Assembly (NCBI GenBank): GCA_016206585.1
Contig: JACQRE010000149.1
Coordinates: 1 to 5,741, forward strand
Source of the DNA: Candidatus Omnitrophota bacterium
Lineage (GTDB): Bacteria; Omnitrophota; Gorgyraeia; Aquiviventales; Aquiviventaceae
Direction of reading: 5' to 3'
DNA: 5,741 nucleotides
Shown here: piece after piece, positions 5,250-5,741 of the stretch
Layout: each line of letters begins with the position of its first letter
How positions within the stretch are numbered: the stretch's first letter is position 1
Notes under the pieces: generated by a model
Told to the model about the DNA's origin: nothing
Databases searched by the model: none
Seen by the model: only the letters and a program-made list of their open reading frames with translations
Program-made: the position numbers and the translations under genes

Positions 5250-5270
5250 GGGGCTGTATTGTACTACAAT
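5242..5270 (+). promoter_or_regulatory. Probable sigma70 promoter for hisG
   Basis: TTGAAC (5242-5247) and TACAAT (5265-5270) are separated by exactly 17 bases, a near-consensus housekeeping promoter. The start of transcription would be near 5276-5278, giving a leader of about 44 bases before ATG 5321. The -35 hexamer lies over the first codons of the divergent chaperone gene. No attenuator or His-rich leader peptide is visible in the short leader. Confidence 0.6.
5258..5263 (-). promoter_or_regulatory. Possible -10 element for the PpiD-like gene
   Basis: On the minus strand TACAAT occupies 5263-5258, the mirror of the plus-strand hexamer; together they form the palindrome ATTGTA-C-TACAAT (5258-5270). 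Transcription from it would start near 5251-5252, almost at the ATG (5249), giving a leaderless or nearly leaderless message, which fits the lack of a Shine-Dalgarno. No good -35 hexamer is seen at 16-18 bases, so this is a weaker call than the hisG promoter. Confidence 0.35.
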
Positions 5271-5320
5271 CGTACGGCACTTTCCTCACGTCTCACACGC
5301 ATCGCCACCGGGAGTCATCC

Positions 5321-5741
5321 ATGGCCACCAAGCCCGCAATGCGATCACGACCAGCGAGCGCTCGCCAGGCCGCGGGGTCCGAGGAGCCCAAACGCCTCAA
5401 GCTCGGCCTGCCCAAGGGCAGCCTGCAGGAGGCGACGGTGCGCCTCTTCGATCGCGCCGGCTTCAAGGTGATCGTCAGCGAGCGCTCCTACCTGCCGTCG
5501 GTGGACGATCCGGAGCTGGCGCCGATGCTGCTGCGCGCCCAGGAGATGTCCCGCTACGTCGAGCAGGGCCTCCTCGACTGCGGGATCACCGGCAACGACT
5601 GGGTGCTGGAGAACGGCTCGCGCGTCGAGCGCGTGGCGGAACTCGTCTACGCCAAACGCACGCGGCACGCCGTCCGCTGGGTGGTCGCGGTGCCGGCGCA
5701 CTCGCCGATCCGCGGCGTCAAGGACCTCCGGGGCAAGCGCA
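5321..5741 (+). CDS. hisG: ATP phosphoribosyltransferase, N-terminal part
   Basis: The frame is open from ATG 5321 to the window end (140 codons visible); the 3' end is outside. The enzyme joins ATP and PRPP to phosphoribosyl-ATP, the first and feedback-controlled step of histidine synthesis. Visible family features are LKLGLPKGSLQEATVRLFDRAGF (27-49), RSYLPSVDDPELAPMLLRAQEMSRYVEQGLLDCGITGNDWVLE, and the start of the second lobe (VVAVPAHSPIRGVKDLRGK). GGAG at 5311-5314, 6 bases before ATG 5321, supports this start. It gives a Ser/Arg/Ala-rich extension of about 25 residues before the conserved fold; an alternative ATG at 5339 would shorten it. Whether this is the long form with a regulatory C-terminal domain or the HisZ-dependent short form cannot be seen. 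A near-consensus promoter lies upstream. Confidence 0.95.
   Translation, partial: MATKPAMRSRPASARQAAGSEEPKRLKLGLPKGSLQEATVRLFDRAGFKVIVSERSYLPSVDDPELAPMLLRAQEMSRYVEQGLLDCGITGNDWVLENGSRVERVAELVYAKRTRHAVRWVVAVPAHSPIRGVKDLRGKR

Noticed and set aside
4479..5471. 330-residue open frame on the plus strand across the chaperone gene and into hisG
   Set aside because: It is a mirror of the minus-strand codon bias and has no motifs. It crosses the promoter region and overlaps hisG in the wrong frame.

Overview
The window is a GC-rich (about two thirds by eye) bacterial chromosomal segment. It carries housekeeping genes with strong G/C third-position bias, no transposase, no phage gene and no CRISPR array. 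The order tsaC - low-molecular-weight phosphatase - rpiB - glyA is the core of the ywlC-ywlE-ywlF(rpiB)-glyA cluster of Bacillus subtilis, and it is here continued by nrdR. Together with a membrane-anchored PpiD-like chaperone, this suggests a Gram-negative, probably uncultured lineage. An Omnitrophota-, NC10- or deltaproteobacterial-like genome is my guess; the phylum cannot be fixed from the sequence alone.

Layout. Positions 1-195: C-terminal end of a short TsaC/YrdC-type threonylcarbamoyl-AMP synthase. It overlaps by ATGA with a low-molecular-weight phosphatase (192-674) that resembles YwlE protein-arginine phosphatases. Positions 675-791: a gap filled by an inverted array of heptanucleotides. 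Positions 792-1307: rpiB, with an uncertain start. Positions 1328-2617: glyA, whose last dozen or so codons lie in a second inverted heptanucleotide array (2582-2650) that runs almost to nrdR (2663-3127). Positions 3128-3300: a leader region with the 5' half of what looks like a GEMM-I (cyclic di-GMP-I) riboswitch, joined to a GGGGTCAGACC / GGTCTGACCCC palindromic repeat. Positions 3301-3660: a single-domain response regulator. Positions 3663-5249, minus strand: a PpiD/SurA-like periplasmic chaperone without a recognisable parvulin active domain, convergent with the regulator and only 2 bases away. Positions 5250-5320: a compact divergent promoter region with a TACAAT hexamer on both strands. 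Positions 5321 to the end: the 5' part of hisG.

How the genes fit together. The plus-strand block 1-3127 is probably one or two transcription units for translation quality (t6A37 in tRNA), protein phosphorylation, pentose phosphate and one-carbon metabolism (ribose-5-P, glycine and methylene-THF), and control of ribonucleotide reductase. These are nucleotide- and growth-linked functions. hisG starts the histidine pathway, which uses PRPP made from the ribose-5-P handled by RpiB.

The most unusual content lies between the genes. Two intergenic elements have unrelated units but the same design: 7-nt units in an inverted arrangement. One of them has been captured as coding sequence by glyA. The third gap pairs a riboswitch-like half with a different palindromic repeat, a copy of whose edge also supplies the nrdR stop codon.
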